Shown piece after piece: positions 1 through 8,400 of a stretch of 64,000 nt of DNA (its first letter is position 1; every line of letters begins with the position of its first letter). The notes under the pieces were generated by a model. That model was not told where the DNA came from, made no database searches, and saw only the letters and a program-made list of their open reading frames with translations. The translations under genes and the position numbers were made by a program. The DNA is from an uncultured Lachnospiraceae bacterium (GTDB lineage: Bacteria > Bacillota > Clostridia > Lachnospirales > Lachnospiraceae): positions 1 through 64,000 of the forward strand of contig CAJTRK010000003.1 in NCBI GenBank assembly GCA_910578475.1, in the 5' to 3' direction.

Positions 1-150
1 TTCAAAATAACTATCCAGCGCAGTCGTCACCGTGATGATGTTGCTCACGCCTGAGGACATGAACATCGACGCGAGTATAATAAACACCAGCAATATCACG
101 TTCATTGCCCTTTTGCGCTTTAGGTCTTTTTTTAGTATTCGTAAATACAT
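1..150 (-). CDS. FtsX-family ABC transporter permease, N-terminal fragment
   Basis: This is the first 50 codons of a gene that runs off the left edge. The N-terminus has a short basic cytoplasmic start (MYLRILKKDLKRKRAMN), one hydrophobic segment (about residues 17-32), then SSGVSNIITVT and the beginning of an extracellular region. This is the usual start of MacB/FtsX-type permeases (BceB/VexP-like) that export or sense antimicrobial peptides and lipids. The ATG at 150 is preceded by an AAAGGAGC ribosome binding site. The assignment rests on the short N-terminal pattern alone; the substrate cannot be inferred. Confidence 0.6.
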   Translation of the reverse strand, partial: MYLRILKKDLKRKRAMNVILLVFIILASMFMSSGVSNIITVTTALDSYFE

Positions 151-181
151 TTTTTTATTGCTCCTTTCGCTTTGTGATTCG

Positions 182-215
182 ATTGTAGCATAGAAGTTAT
201 TAAATAATCCTTAAA
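182..215 (-). promoter_or_regulatory. Promoter with OmpR-type direct repeat, upstream of the permease
   Basis: Read on the minus strand there is a TACAAT -10 box (182-187) with no good -35. At the -35 position lie two TTTAA repeats exactly 11 bp apart (200-204 and 211-215). An 11-bp-phased direct repeat over a weak -35 is typical of promoters activated by an OmpR/VanR/BceR-type response regulator, which often control FtsX-type transporters. Inferred from pattern only. Confidence 0.4.
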
Positions 216-353
216 TCGGTTTGCGGCAATCAAATTATGCGTGATGATGAAAAACGTTTGTCCATTGCCAACGTTCATTAGCCTAATTTCTCCGCATATT
301 TTTCTACCCGCTCTATGCCAGCAAATAATTTTACATAAAGACGGAAAAGAAAA

Positions 354-379
354 GCGACAGAGCTTTTCTCCTCTGTCGC
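354..379 (-). terminator. Rho-independent terminator-like hairpin
   Basis: A perfect 9-bp stem (GCGACAGAG / CTCTGTCGC) with an 8-nt loop is followed on the minus strand by a T-rich run (CTTTTCTTTTCC). It lies beyond the first spoVT hairpin, so it is either a second terminator or the end of an unrecognised small transcript. Confidence 0.5.
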
Positions 380-569
380 CTTGCTGTCTATGTGTAAATT
401 ATTTCAGCATATACAATTCCCATTGTACAAGCCCGTATGTTATTCATCCTCCCGACCCATTCTAAGGCATTTTCAGACTTTAGCTGTTCTGTGCCCTGTG
501 GAGTCGATTCGGATTTTCTTTGGATTCCGTTTCCAAAACAGGAATTTCGGAACAGATATGTTCCGAAAA

Positions 570-612
570 GTCCGGGCTTCGGTTGAAATTTACTTTAACC
601 GAAGTTCCGGAC
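570..612 (-). terminator. spoVT terminator hairpin
   Basis: An inverted repeat of about 15 bp (GTCCGG..CTTCGGTT and its complement, one bulge) starts 9 bp after the spoVT stop codon and is followed by CTTTTC on the minus strand. Confidence 0.6.
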
Positions 613-621
613 ACCTCTTTC

Positions 622-1167
622 TTACTGCTCCATCTGTCTTCCGAGAAATCCTGCCGCCGACTGAATCAGCTTCTGTTCCACTTCTCCCATTTTCGACTTA
701 TTATCCATTTCCAGTAAAATTACCGCTCCGATGACGTCGCCCTCACAAATAATCGGACTGATTGCCTCATGCTGATATTCGTCATCGGATTCGTGGCAGA
801 CAGGTATAAAATTCCGGTCTCCTTTGGTCGCTACGACGCTTTCTCTGTTATTGATTTTTTCTTCCAAATCCCGGCTGATGGATTTACCGAGAACATTTTT
901 CATGCCGCCCGAAACAGCGATAAACTGGTCTCTGTCGGCAATCATTGCTATATGCCCGGACACCTGCGCCATGCTTTCCGCATATTGTTTGGCAAAGGTT
1001 CCCATTTCCCCGATTGGGGAATATTTCTTTAAAATGATTTCACCTTCCCGGTCCGTATAAATTTCGAGCGGGTCTGCCTCTCTTATCCGCAAAGTTCTGC
1101 GAATTTCCTTCGGAATTACAATACGTCCCAAATCATCTATTCTTCTAACGATTCCTGTTGCTTTCAT
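622..1167 (-). CDS. spoVT: Stage V sporulation protein T (AbrB-type transcription factor)
   Basis: SpoVT is a forespore transcription factor that tunes SigG-dependent genes for spore coat, cortex and germination proteins. The 181 residues match the family length (about 178). Residues 1-50 form the swapped-hairpin AbrB DNA-binding domain (MKATGIVRRIDDLGR, VIPKEIRRTL), and residues about 55-180 form the GAF-like C-terminal domain (QFIAVSGGMKNVLGKSIS, GDVIGAVILL). The ATG at 1167 has a GGAGG box 8 bp upstream. The gene appears monocistronic: a terminator follows and the next gene upstream, ddl, has its own 3' element. It is strong evidence for an endospore former. Confidence 0.95.
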   Translation of the reverse strand: MKATGIVRRIDDLGRIVIPKEIRRTLRIREADPLEIYTDREGEIILKKYSPIGEMGTFAKQYAESMAQVSGHIAMIADRDQFIAVSGGMKNVLGKSISRDLEEKINNRESVVATKGDRNFIPVCHESDDEYQHEAISPIICEGDVIGAVILLEMDNKSKMGEVEQKLIQSAAGFLGRQMEQ

Positions 1168-1338
1168 TTGATAAAAACCTCCATTTACGCTAATAGTATT
1201 TTAAATAAGTCGTGCTACTATTATCTGTAAATGGTGGGAGTTTATACCTGAATCATTCTATTTTTTCGAATGCCGCTTCAGATAATTTCTTAACCCCCTT
1301 CCGGTCATGCCGCCAAATGCAGCACAAACAATTCATGC

Positions 1339-1450
1339 AGAATGGCCGCATGCACATTCTTCAGCGCGAGAAAGGTTCGCTGCGCGAACCGTAGAAATTC
1401 TTAACGAAGCAGCCATTGCTGCAAGTTTTAGAACTTCTTCCCACACTTAG
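1339..1450 (-). repeat. Palindromic three-way-junction repeat, copy A (3' of ddl)
   Basis: On the minus strand this reads CTAAGTGTGGGAAGAAGTTCT, then a long hairpin (GAAGTTCT / AGAATTTC enclosing GCAGC-aatg-GCTGC), then a short hairpin (GGTTCGC-gca-GCGAACC), then TTCTCGCG, then a 3' hairpin AGAATG..CATTCT. The order and spacing match copies B (58891-59008) and C (41950-42057). The stop codon of ddl lies inside it, so the last residues of Ddl (KCGKKF) are encoded by the repeat. Confidence 0.75.
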
Positions 1451-2612
1451 AACCAGACAAATTGGCATTTTGTAAAATATTGGTCTGGAAAGAAGTCATA
1501 AAGCCGCTTTCTTCCCGCTCACGTTTTAAGGCAAGTTTTACCATATCGTCAAGCAGTTCTGCATAGGGTTTTCCCATAATCTCCCACAAATAAAAGGAAA
1601 GCGAACCCGGAATGGAATTAATTTCATTTACATATACTTTACCGCTGTCTTTATCAATCATAAAATCAATTCTTGCCACTCCGTTGCAGTCAAGCGCCTG
1701 GAACGTTCTGACCGCAAGCGTGCGAATTTCTTCCCGAAGCTCCGGAGTCAGGTTCGCCGGGAGTTCCCGTCTTGCCGTCCGCATTCCTTCAGAACCGCCC
1801 TTTCCGCCTGCTACATATTTGTCTTCATAGCTCAAAATTTCATCACTGGAAATCGGTTCTTCACACTCCGAAGCCTGTGCGCTTTCATAATCTCCGAGGA
1901 CGGCGCAGTTGATTTCCCGCAGGTTCATGATGGCTCTCTCTATCAACACTTTCTGACCGAACTCATAAGCGTAATCTAACGCCTCCTGTAACCCTTCTCT
2001 GTCCTTCGCCACTTTAATGCCGACGCTGGAACCGAGATTGACCGGCTTTACAATAACGGGATACTCTAATCTGTTTTCCACTTTATGGCAGGCCGCTTCT
2101 TCATCCGCCTGATACTCTTTGACATGCAGCGTTACGCAGTCTAATATCGGAATATTATTGTCTTTTAAAATCGCTTTCATGACGTATTTATCCATGGATG
2201 CCGCCGCAGCCATAACGTCGCAGCCCACAAGCGGCACATTATAATGACGCAGAAAACCTTGCAGGGAGCCGTCCTCCACATTTGCGCCGTGCACGACGGG
2301 AAACGCCACGTCAATATAATCGACAGCGGAATTTCCGAATTTCTTTTCGGGATATTGTACCAGATTCAGTTTCCCGTTTTCGCAGATAAAAAAGATACGG
2401 GTGCTCTTCTTTAATAAATCAGGGATGTTTCTGTAATTCTTAATATCTCCGATTGCTTCTCCGGTATACATTTCATTTTCTTTCGTAATATAAATCGGAA
2501 TCGGGTCGTACTTTTCCCGGTCAAAAGCATTCATGGCCTGAATGCCGGAAATAACGGAAACTTCATGCTCTACACTTTTTCCTCCAAAAAATACGCCTAC
2601 TTTAATTTTCAT
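1428..2612 (-). CDS. ddl: D-alanine--D-alanine ligase
   Basis: An ATP-grasp enzyme that joins two D-alanines for addition to UDP-MurNAc-tripeptide. Seen: N-terminal GGKSVEHEVSVISG with the catalytic Glu, central KPVNLGSSVGI, an omega-loop SYEDKY that keeps the Tyr expected of D-Ala-D-Ala rather than D-Ala-D-Lac ligases, and metal-binding EINSIPGS. At 394 residues it is somewhat longer than typical (350-370), partly because the final residues come from repeat copy A. It is the last gene of a trio with the MurF-like ligase and an alpha/beta hydrolase. The start ATG at 2612 has GAAAGG about 12 bp upstream, a long spacing shared with two other genes here. Substrate preference is inferred from one loop residue. 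Confidence 0.9.
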   Translation of the reverse strand: MKIKVGVFFGGKSVEHEVSVISGIQAMNAFDREKYDPIPIYITKENEMYTGEAIGDIKNYRNIPDLLKKSTRIFFICENGKLNLVQYPEKKFGNSAVDYIDVAFPVVHGANVEDGSLQGFLRHYNVPLVGCDVMAAAASMDKYVMKAILKDNNIPILDCVTLHVKEYQADEEAACHKVENRLEYPVIVKPVNLGSSVGIKVAKDREGLQEALDYAYEFGQKVLIERAIMNLREINCAVLGDYESAQASECEEPISSDEILSYEDKYVAGGKGGSEGMRTARRELPANLTPELREEIRTLAVRTFQALDCNGVARIDFMIDKDSGKVYVNEINSIPGSLSFYLWEIMGKPYAELLDDMVKLALKREREESGFMTSFQTNILQNANLSGSKCGKKF

Positions 2613-2718
2613 AATGATACCATGCCTTTCTTTTAATCTGCGATATATATCCTGACGCTATCCGTGTCAGCACAATTCCTGCGAAACAAACAGTTTTGTC
2701 TGTGAAAGCCTTATGATG

Positions 2719-4320
2719 CTAATTATAATTATCCGGCAAATCGTTCTCTATCAGGACAACTTTCTGCCTTTCATCCGGTATGGCGTTGACCATTTGGAAC
2801 GCTTCTTCTATGGAATCTACGACAATCATTCTCTGTTCGGAAAAACCGGATTTCAACAGGCCGTCCTGTATCGGCTTCGTCTGCTCTCTGCCGACCAGAA
2901 CCGCATAATCGCATTTGTCATGCGCATATACGCCGATTTCTTCGTTCTCCTCATATTGTCGTTCTCCCAGTTCTACCATGCCCGGCGTCACCAGGATACG
3001 AAGTTCTTCAAACATGGAAAGCGTATCTAACGCCGCTTTGAATCCGCTTTTGTTCGAATTGTAAGCGTCGTCCAGCACCGTCCGGTTCCCCTGCTTCAAA
3101 AGCTGTAAACGATGCGGAACGCTTTCCAGCTGTTTTACCGGATAGAGAAGTTTCTCCATCGGAATGCCAAGCGTATTGGCAACGGCAATCGCACCCGCAA
3201 TATTCTGCACGTTATGGTTGCCCACAAGCTTCGTATGAAACTGAAATTCCCGGCCGTTTCCGTCTTTCATCCTGAAAGCGGAGCCATCCCTCGATACGGA
3301 AATATCATAGGCGGCATAACAGGCTTCCTCTTTCCGCGTCCCATAACTGACGACATTTCTGTCCGTCCGATGACTGCGGATATAATCGTTATCATAATTG
3401 AGAAATACCTTCCCGTCGTCCCCAATTGCATCCGCCAGCTCGAATTTCGTGTGAATAATATTTTCAATGCTGTGAAAGCTCTGTAAGTGCTGCGGCCCGA
3501 TGGAAGTAATAATGCCATAACGGGGATGAACCAAATCGCAGATTTCTTTGATATCCCCGACTTCCCTTGCCCCCATTTCGCAGATAAAAATCTCATGGAA
3601 CGATTTCATTTGTTCCCGAATCGTCCTGACAACCCCGAGGGTCGTATTATAATTGCCGGGCGTATGCAATACGCTGAACTGCGTGGAAAGCAGCTTGCTC
3701 AGGAAATATTTTACGCTGGTCTTTCCATAACTTCCGGTTACGCCGATGACCGTCAGATTCGGCATCTCCTTCAGAATCCTCGCCGCATCATTGATATAAT
3801 GGCGGTTGATTCCCTGTTCAATCGGATGATTCAGCCGGTTTACCAGAAGAACGCATACGGGAATCAGCACAAACAAAACTGCCAGAACAAACGCACCTGT
3901 ATTTTTCCACATGCTCCCGGATAAAACGCCGGAGAGCGCCGCTGTGAGAACCGCGGCTGCAATCGCCGCCACCGCGAATAAAATTCCTGTCGTAACAAGC
4001 ATTCTCTTCACCCTCGCCGTATAGACAAGCGGTTTTTTCGCATGACGCGGTTTATTGACCAAGATAGTCATTACATTCAACAAGCAGGCTGCAATCAGAC
4101 AGCCTCTTCCTCCGAGAAGCAAAAGCGGCAGCGATACAAACGCATAGAGTGTCTTTCCAAGAAGTCTTCCAACATTGCTCTTTACCCGCAGCCATTCCCG
4201 GTATTCTGCCGGTTTATAAGAATTTTGCTGAAACATATGAACAATATATAGTTCAAACCGGACGGCTCCGAACAAATAGGTTCCCGCCCAGATAATCCAC
4301 AAAATAATATCCATGAACAA
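2719..4320 (-). CDS. Membrane-anchored MurF-like UDP-MurNAc-tripeptide--D-Ala-D-Ala ligase
   Basis: A Mur ligase whose C-terminal two thirds carry the ATP-binding P-loop (GVTGSYGKTS, about residue 190), HTPGNYNTTLG, and the C-terminal domain with DDAYNSN and VTPGMVELG, all MurF-like. The normal MurF substrate-binding N-terminal domain is absent. In its place residues about 1-165 hold four hydrophobic segments, so the enzyme is probably tethered to the membrane. It has neither the zinc ribbon nor a GatD neighbour that would mark MurT. Adjacency to ddl supports use of D-Ala-D-Ala. The start is taken as TTG at 4320 (AAAGGA 8 bp upstream); ATG at 4314 is an alternative. It may be a second, specialised MurF rather than the housekeeping enzyme. 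Confidence 0.8.
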   Translation of the reverse strand: MFMDIILWIIWAGTYLFGAVRFELYIVHMFQQNSYKPAEYREWLRVKSNVGRLLGKTLYAFVSLPLLLLGGRGCLIAACLLNVMTILVNKPRHAKKPLVYTARVKRMLVTTGILFAVAAIAAAVLTAALSGVLSGSMWKNTGAFVLAVLFVLIPVCVLLVNRLNHPIEQGINRHYINDAARILKEMPNLTVIGVTGSYGKTSVKYFLSKLLSTQFSVLHTPGNYNTTLGVVRTIREQMKSFHEIFICEMGAREVGDIKEICDLVHPRYGIITSIGPQHLQSFHSIENIIHTKFELADAIGDDGKVFLNYDNDYIRSHRTDRNVVSYGTRKEEACYAAYDISVSRDGSAFRMKDGNGREFQFHTKLVGNHNVQNIAGAIAVANTLGIPMEKLLYPVKQLESVPHRLQLLKQGNRTVLDDAYNSNKSGFKAALDTLSMFEELRILVTPGMVELGERQYEENEEIGVYAHDKCDYAVLVGREQTKPIQDGLLKSGFSEQRMIVVDSIEEAFQMVNAIPDERQKVVLIENDLPDNYN

Positions 4321-4347
4321 ATTCCGTTTCCTTTCCGTCTCTTCCTT

Positions 4348-5112
4348 TTACCTGAAAAAAGCCTGTAATGCGCCGTGTACTTTGACCGGCTGTTCCAGAA
4401 AAGAATAGTGACCCGCGCCTTCACACACCACGAGACCGGTGTCTTTTATCCAGGCTTCCATTGATTTTGCATCCGCAATCGGCGTTGCCGTATCCTTATC
4501 GCCCCATATCAGGAGCGTCGGGCAGTTTAACTTCCCAATCAGCTCCGAAAGGTCTTCATTGACCACCTTCACAAGCGTCGCCCGCATCGTCGGCGTCGCA
4601 TTGTTATAGTCTGCGGAGCCTCGCTTTTTACGCATATCTTCTACCACATCGGGATATAGAAAATGCAGTATTTTCGTACTCATTATCCGGCTTGCCGTTT
4701 TATACATGCGCAGACTCGCTTTCTGCTTCCATGTTTTCTTCGGCATAATGCCGGCGCTGTCGATTAAAACAGCTTTCCGAATCACATACGGAAGATTTTC
4801 CCGCGCATTCAATTTGAAAAGCACCCGGCCGCCAAACGAATGCACGATAACGCTAAATTCCCTGATTTGCAGTCGATTCAGAAATTCCGCGATAAAATCT
4901 ACATAATCGTCCACACACCACGGTTCCGGCGGTTCCGCCGTCTTGCCGAATCCCGGCATGTCGGGCGCAATAACCCGGTGTCCTTTAGAAAGTGTCTCAA
5001 TAATCCCTTTAAATAAGGTGATATTGGCTCCCCATCCATGCAGCAGCAGAATGACGTCACCCTCGCCTTCATCGATATAGTTGACTGAAATCTGTCCGAC
5101 TTTGATAATCAC
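4348..5112 (-). CDS. Alpha/beta hydrolase
   Basis: A 254-residue serine hydrolase of the alpha/beta fold. Seen: oxyanion motif HGWGAN (about residue 25), nucleophile elbow VHSFGG with Ser92, acid in LIWGDKD (about 205) and His in GAGHYSF (about 237), with a short helical cap between. There is no signal peptide, so it is cytosolic. It starts with GTG at 5112, with CAGGAG 8 bp upstream, and ends 27 bp before the MurF-like gene, so the three genes are probably one operon. Its substrate is unknown; the context suggests a cell-wall precursor or lipid ester. Confidence 0.85.
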   Translation of the reverse strand: MIIKVGQISVNYIDEGEGDVILLLHGWGANITLFKGIIETLSKGHRVIAPDMPGFGKTAEPPEPWCVDDYVDFIAEFLNRLQIREFSVIVHSFGGRVLFKLNARENLPYVIRKAVLIDSAGIMPKKTWKQKASLRMYKTASRIMSTKILHFLYPDVVEDMRKKRGSADYNNATPTMRATLVKVVNEDLSELIGKLNCPTLLIWGDKDTATPIADAKSMEAWIKDTGLVVCEGAGHYSFLEQPVKVHGALQAFFR

Positions 5113-5260
5113 CGCAAAACTCCTGTTCCAATTACATTTTATTCATATTTTAAAACATATCACAATATCTTATGACATGAAAAGCATATCATGTGCCTGT
5201 TACTATGCAATAAGTGCTCTTTCTTCACAATTTATGGCAGCCGCTCATGCCATTATACAT

Positions 5261-5371
5261 TTATATATTATCCATTTCCATATATTCTTCGTAATCCATT
5301 TCGCTTGCAAACAACATATAACTTCCGTCCACATATCCCATATAACCGCTTTCTACCGTATATCCTTTCAT
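5261..5371 (-). CDS. Small acidic, tyrosine/methionine-rich protein (36 residues)
   Basis: A short gene with a full ribosome binding site (GAAAGGAG, 7 bp before ATG at 5371) encoding 36 residues. It begins MKGYTVESGYMGYVDGSY and ends in an acidic Tyr/Met-rich tail (MDYEEYMEMDNI). The regular spacing of Tyr and Gly and the strong ribosome binding site argue for a real protein. It has no membrane segment or cysteine pair. It lies between mfd and the hydrolase-MurF-Ddl trio on the same strand. I do not recognise a function. Confidence 0.7.
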   Translation of the reverse strand: MKGYTVESGYMGYVDGSYMLFASEMDYEEYMEMDNI

Positions 5372-5493
5372 ATTGTTATCTCCTTTCAGAATCCTTTTTC
5401 TTTCTGAAAACAGAATAACACTTCTACGGTCCCATAAAACGGTCTTTGTTGAACATTTGTTCTTTTTTACAAAAAATTTTTCTGTTTTTTTCC

Positions 5494-8400
5494 TTATGGC
5501 AGGAAAGAGCTCTCTGCATCAGGGAGTAAAATTCTCTGCATATCATCCAGTAACTGCTCCGTTACGGTCATCAGAAATTCTTCGTTTTTTTCAACCAGGT
5601 CGAATTTCCTGTATCGGTAACGGAACACAGGGGTTCCTTTGGGGTCAAAGGAAAGCGCGCCTTTATAGCGGTTCAAAAGCTGCGGTATATTTTCTACCGC
5701 AATCGGTGCGTCCGTCCGCATGATAAACTGCAGCAGTTCGTTTTTCCCTTTTACTTCCGACATGTAAAGCCGGTGCGCCCTGACACGGATAAGCGCGATA
5801 CGCAGCAGATTATCGGCCGACTTCGGGATTTCTCCGAAACGGTCCAGCAGCTCTTCTTTCATATCGTCGCATTCCCTGTTATTTTCGATTCCGGCAATTC
5901 TTTTATAAATATCCAGCTTTTGAATCTCGTTCACAATATAAGAAGGCGGTATATAGGCGTCCACATCCAGGTCGATGCTTGTCGTAAAGCTTTCCACTGT
6001 GGCAATTCCTTTAATATTTTTAACCGCTTCATTCAACATTTTACAATATAAATCATATCCCACCGCCTGCATGTGTCCATGCTGTCTTGCGCCGAGAATA
6101 TTTCCCGCACCGCGGATTTCCAAATCCCGCATCGCAATCTTAAAACCGCTTCCCAAATCCGTAAATTCCCGAATCGCTTCCAGTCTTTTCTCCGCCACTT
6201 CACGCAGCATTTTGTTTCTTTTGTACATGAGAAAAGCATAGGCGGTCCGATTGGAACGGCCGACACGCCCGCGGAGCTGATAAAGCTGAGACAGCCCCAT
6301 GTTATCGGAATCGTGAATAATCATCGTATTGACATTGGAAATGTCCAGTCCCGTTTCGATGATGGTAGTTGACACCAGAACATCGATTTCCCCGTTGATA
6401 AAATCATACATGATATGTTCCAGTTCGCGCTCGTTCATCTGTCCATGTGCAAAAGCGACTGTCGCTTCGGGCACAAGATTCTGTATGGCTGCTGCAATAT
6501 CCGCAATATGCGCGACCCGGTTATAAACATAGTAAACCTGTCCTTCTCTTGCCAGTTCCCGCGCAATCGCTTCCCGCACCAGTTCTTCATTGTATTCACA
6601 GACAAAAGTCTGAATCGGCTGCCTGTCGTTCGGCCCTTCTTCCAGCACGCTCATATCCCGGATGCCAATCAGGCTCATGTGCAGCGTTCTCGGAATCGGC
6701 GTCGCGGTCAGCGTCAGTACATCCACGTCTTCTTTCATTTTTTTGATTTTTTCTTTGTGGGTAACGCCGAATCGCTGTTCTTCATCTACAATCAAAAGTC
6801 CCAGGTCTTTAAACTGCACGTCTTTGGAAAGAATCCGGTGCGTCCCGATGACAATATCCACCATTCCCCTGCGCAGGTCTTCGACGGTCTTCTTCTGCTC
6901 CGACGCCGTCCGGAAACGGGACATCAAATCAATCCGGACCGGAAAATCTTTCATACGTTGTATAAAGGTATTATAATGCTGCTGTGCCAGAATGGTTGTC
7001 GGCACAAGATACGCGACCTGTTTTCCTTCCTGTACCGCTTTGAAAGCCGCCCGAATCGCAATTTCCGTCTTGCCATAGCCTACATCTCCGCAAATCAGGC
7101 GGTCCATAATCTTTGTGCTTTCCATATCGGATTTCGTATCGGCAATGGCATTCAGCTGGTCCTCCGTCTCCTCAAAGGGAAACATCTCTTCAAATTCTTT
7201 CTGCCATACCGTGTCCGAGCCATATTGGAATCCGTTCTTCTGCTGCCTGTGCGCATATAATTCCACCAAATCCTGTGCGATTTCGTGAACCGCGCTTTTT
7301 ACTTTTGTCTTGGTCTTATTCCATTCCTGCGTGCCTAATTTATTTAATTTCGGCGTGCCCGCATCGGCGGATGCGTATTTCTGGATGACGTCGAGTCCTG
7401 TCGCCAGAATATACAGGTTGCCGCCGTCCCGATACTCTATCTTGATATAATCTTTCGTGACCTTTTCCACTTCGACTTTTTCAATTCCCCGGTATATGCC
7501 CAGTCCGTGGCTTTCATGAACGACATAATCTCCGACTTTCAGTTCCGCAAAATCGTTGATTTTCTGTCCTTCGTATACTTTTTTCCGTTTCTTTTTCTTT
7601 TTCTGAGAACCGAAAATATCACTTTCCGAAATTACAAGAAACTTTAAAAGAGGATATTCAAAACCTTTCAACACTCTTCCGTAATAAGTCATTACTTCCC
7701 CGGGCAATACTTCCCGTTCCGGGTCCTCACTGTAAAAAGCCGCAAGCTCCTGTTCCCGTAAATCTTCCGCAAGCCTTTTGGCTCTCGTCCGGGAACCGGA
7801 TAAAAGAAGCACTCGATATCCGTTTTTCTTATATCTTGTTAAATCTTTCACAAGGGCGTCGAAACTGTTATTATAGGAAGGCATACTCCTTACCTGGATA
7901 TCAAATTGTTTTTCCGTTTTAAACAACGGATTTCTTCCGTCCATCATGGAAATGGCAACCGTCCGTCTGCCTGCCAGCTTCGCTGCAATTTCTTCTCCCC
8001 GGAAAAGAACATCCATCTGCCCCGGCAGAATATATCCTTTTTCCACGCGGTGCATCATGCTTTCCCGAAATTCCATCTCTATCACATCCGCATGCTCTTT
8101 GACGCGAATCGGCTCATCGACAAACACGACGCTCTGTTCAACCGGAAAAACTTCAAGAAAACTCGATAGAGACTGATAAAAATACCGAATATAACTTTCC
8201 AGATTGACCGCATTTATGGAAACGCCAAGTTCCAGCAGCTGTTCCTTTAATTCCTTGATTTGCTGCCCGACGCGGTGGGCTTCCTCCGTTTTCATTTCCG
8301 CGCGCAGCTTTTCCGCATATGCTTTTCCTTCTTTTTCAATCCTTTCAAGCCCGGCGCATAGTTCTTCTTTCCTGAGAATCATTTCTGTTGCGGGATAGAT

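Larger units (their letters stand above)
216..621. other. Intergenic stretch with two hairpins and no supported gene
   Basis: No reading frame here has both a ribosome binding site and protein-like composition. The stretch contains a hairpin at 354-379, the spoVT terminator at 570-612, and a short palindrome TACAAT-tccc-ATTGTA at about 412-427 that could be an operator. The roughly 190 bp between the two hairpins could encode a small RNA on the minus strand, but no promoter is clear. Confidence 0.4.

Noticed and set aside
241..734. Short plus-strand frames left of spoVT
   Set aside because: No ribosome binding sites, they overlap a terminator hairpin and run antisense into spoVT, and composition is not protein-like.
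1428..2612. Vancomycin-resistance type D-Ala-D-Lac ligase
   Set aside because: The omega-loop keeps the Tyr-containing SYEDKY typical of D-Ala-D-Ala ligases, and no vanH, vanX or vanRS genes are adjacent.
2719..4320. MurT (lipid II amidation) identity for the Mur ligase
   Set aside because: No zinc-ribbon cysteines and no adjacent gatD; C-terminal motifs and the ddl neighbour fit MurF better.
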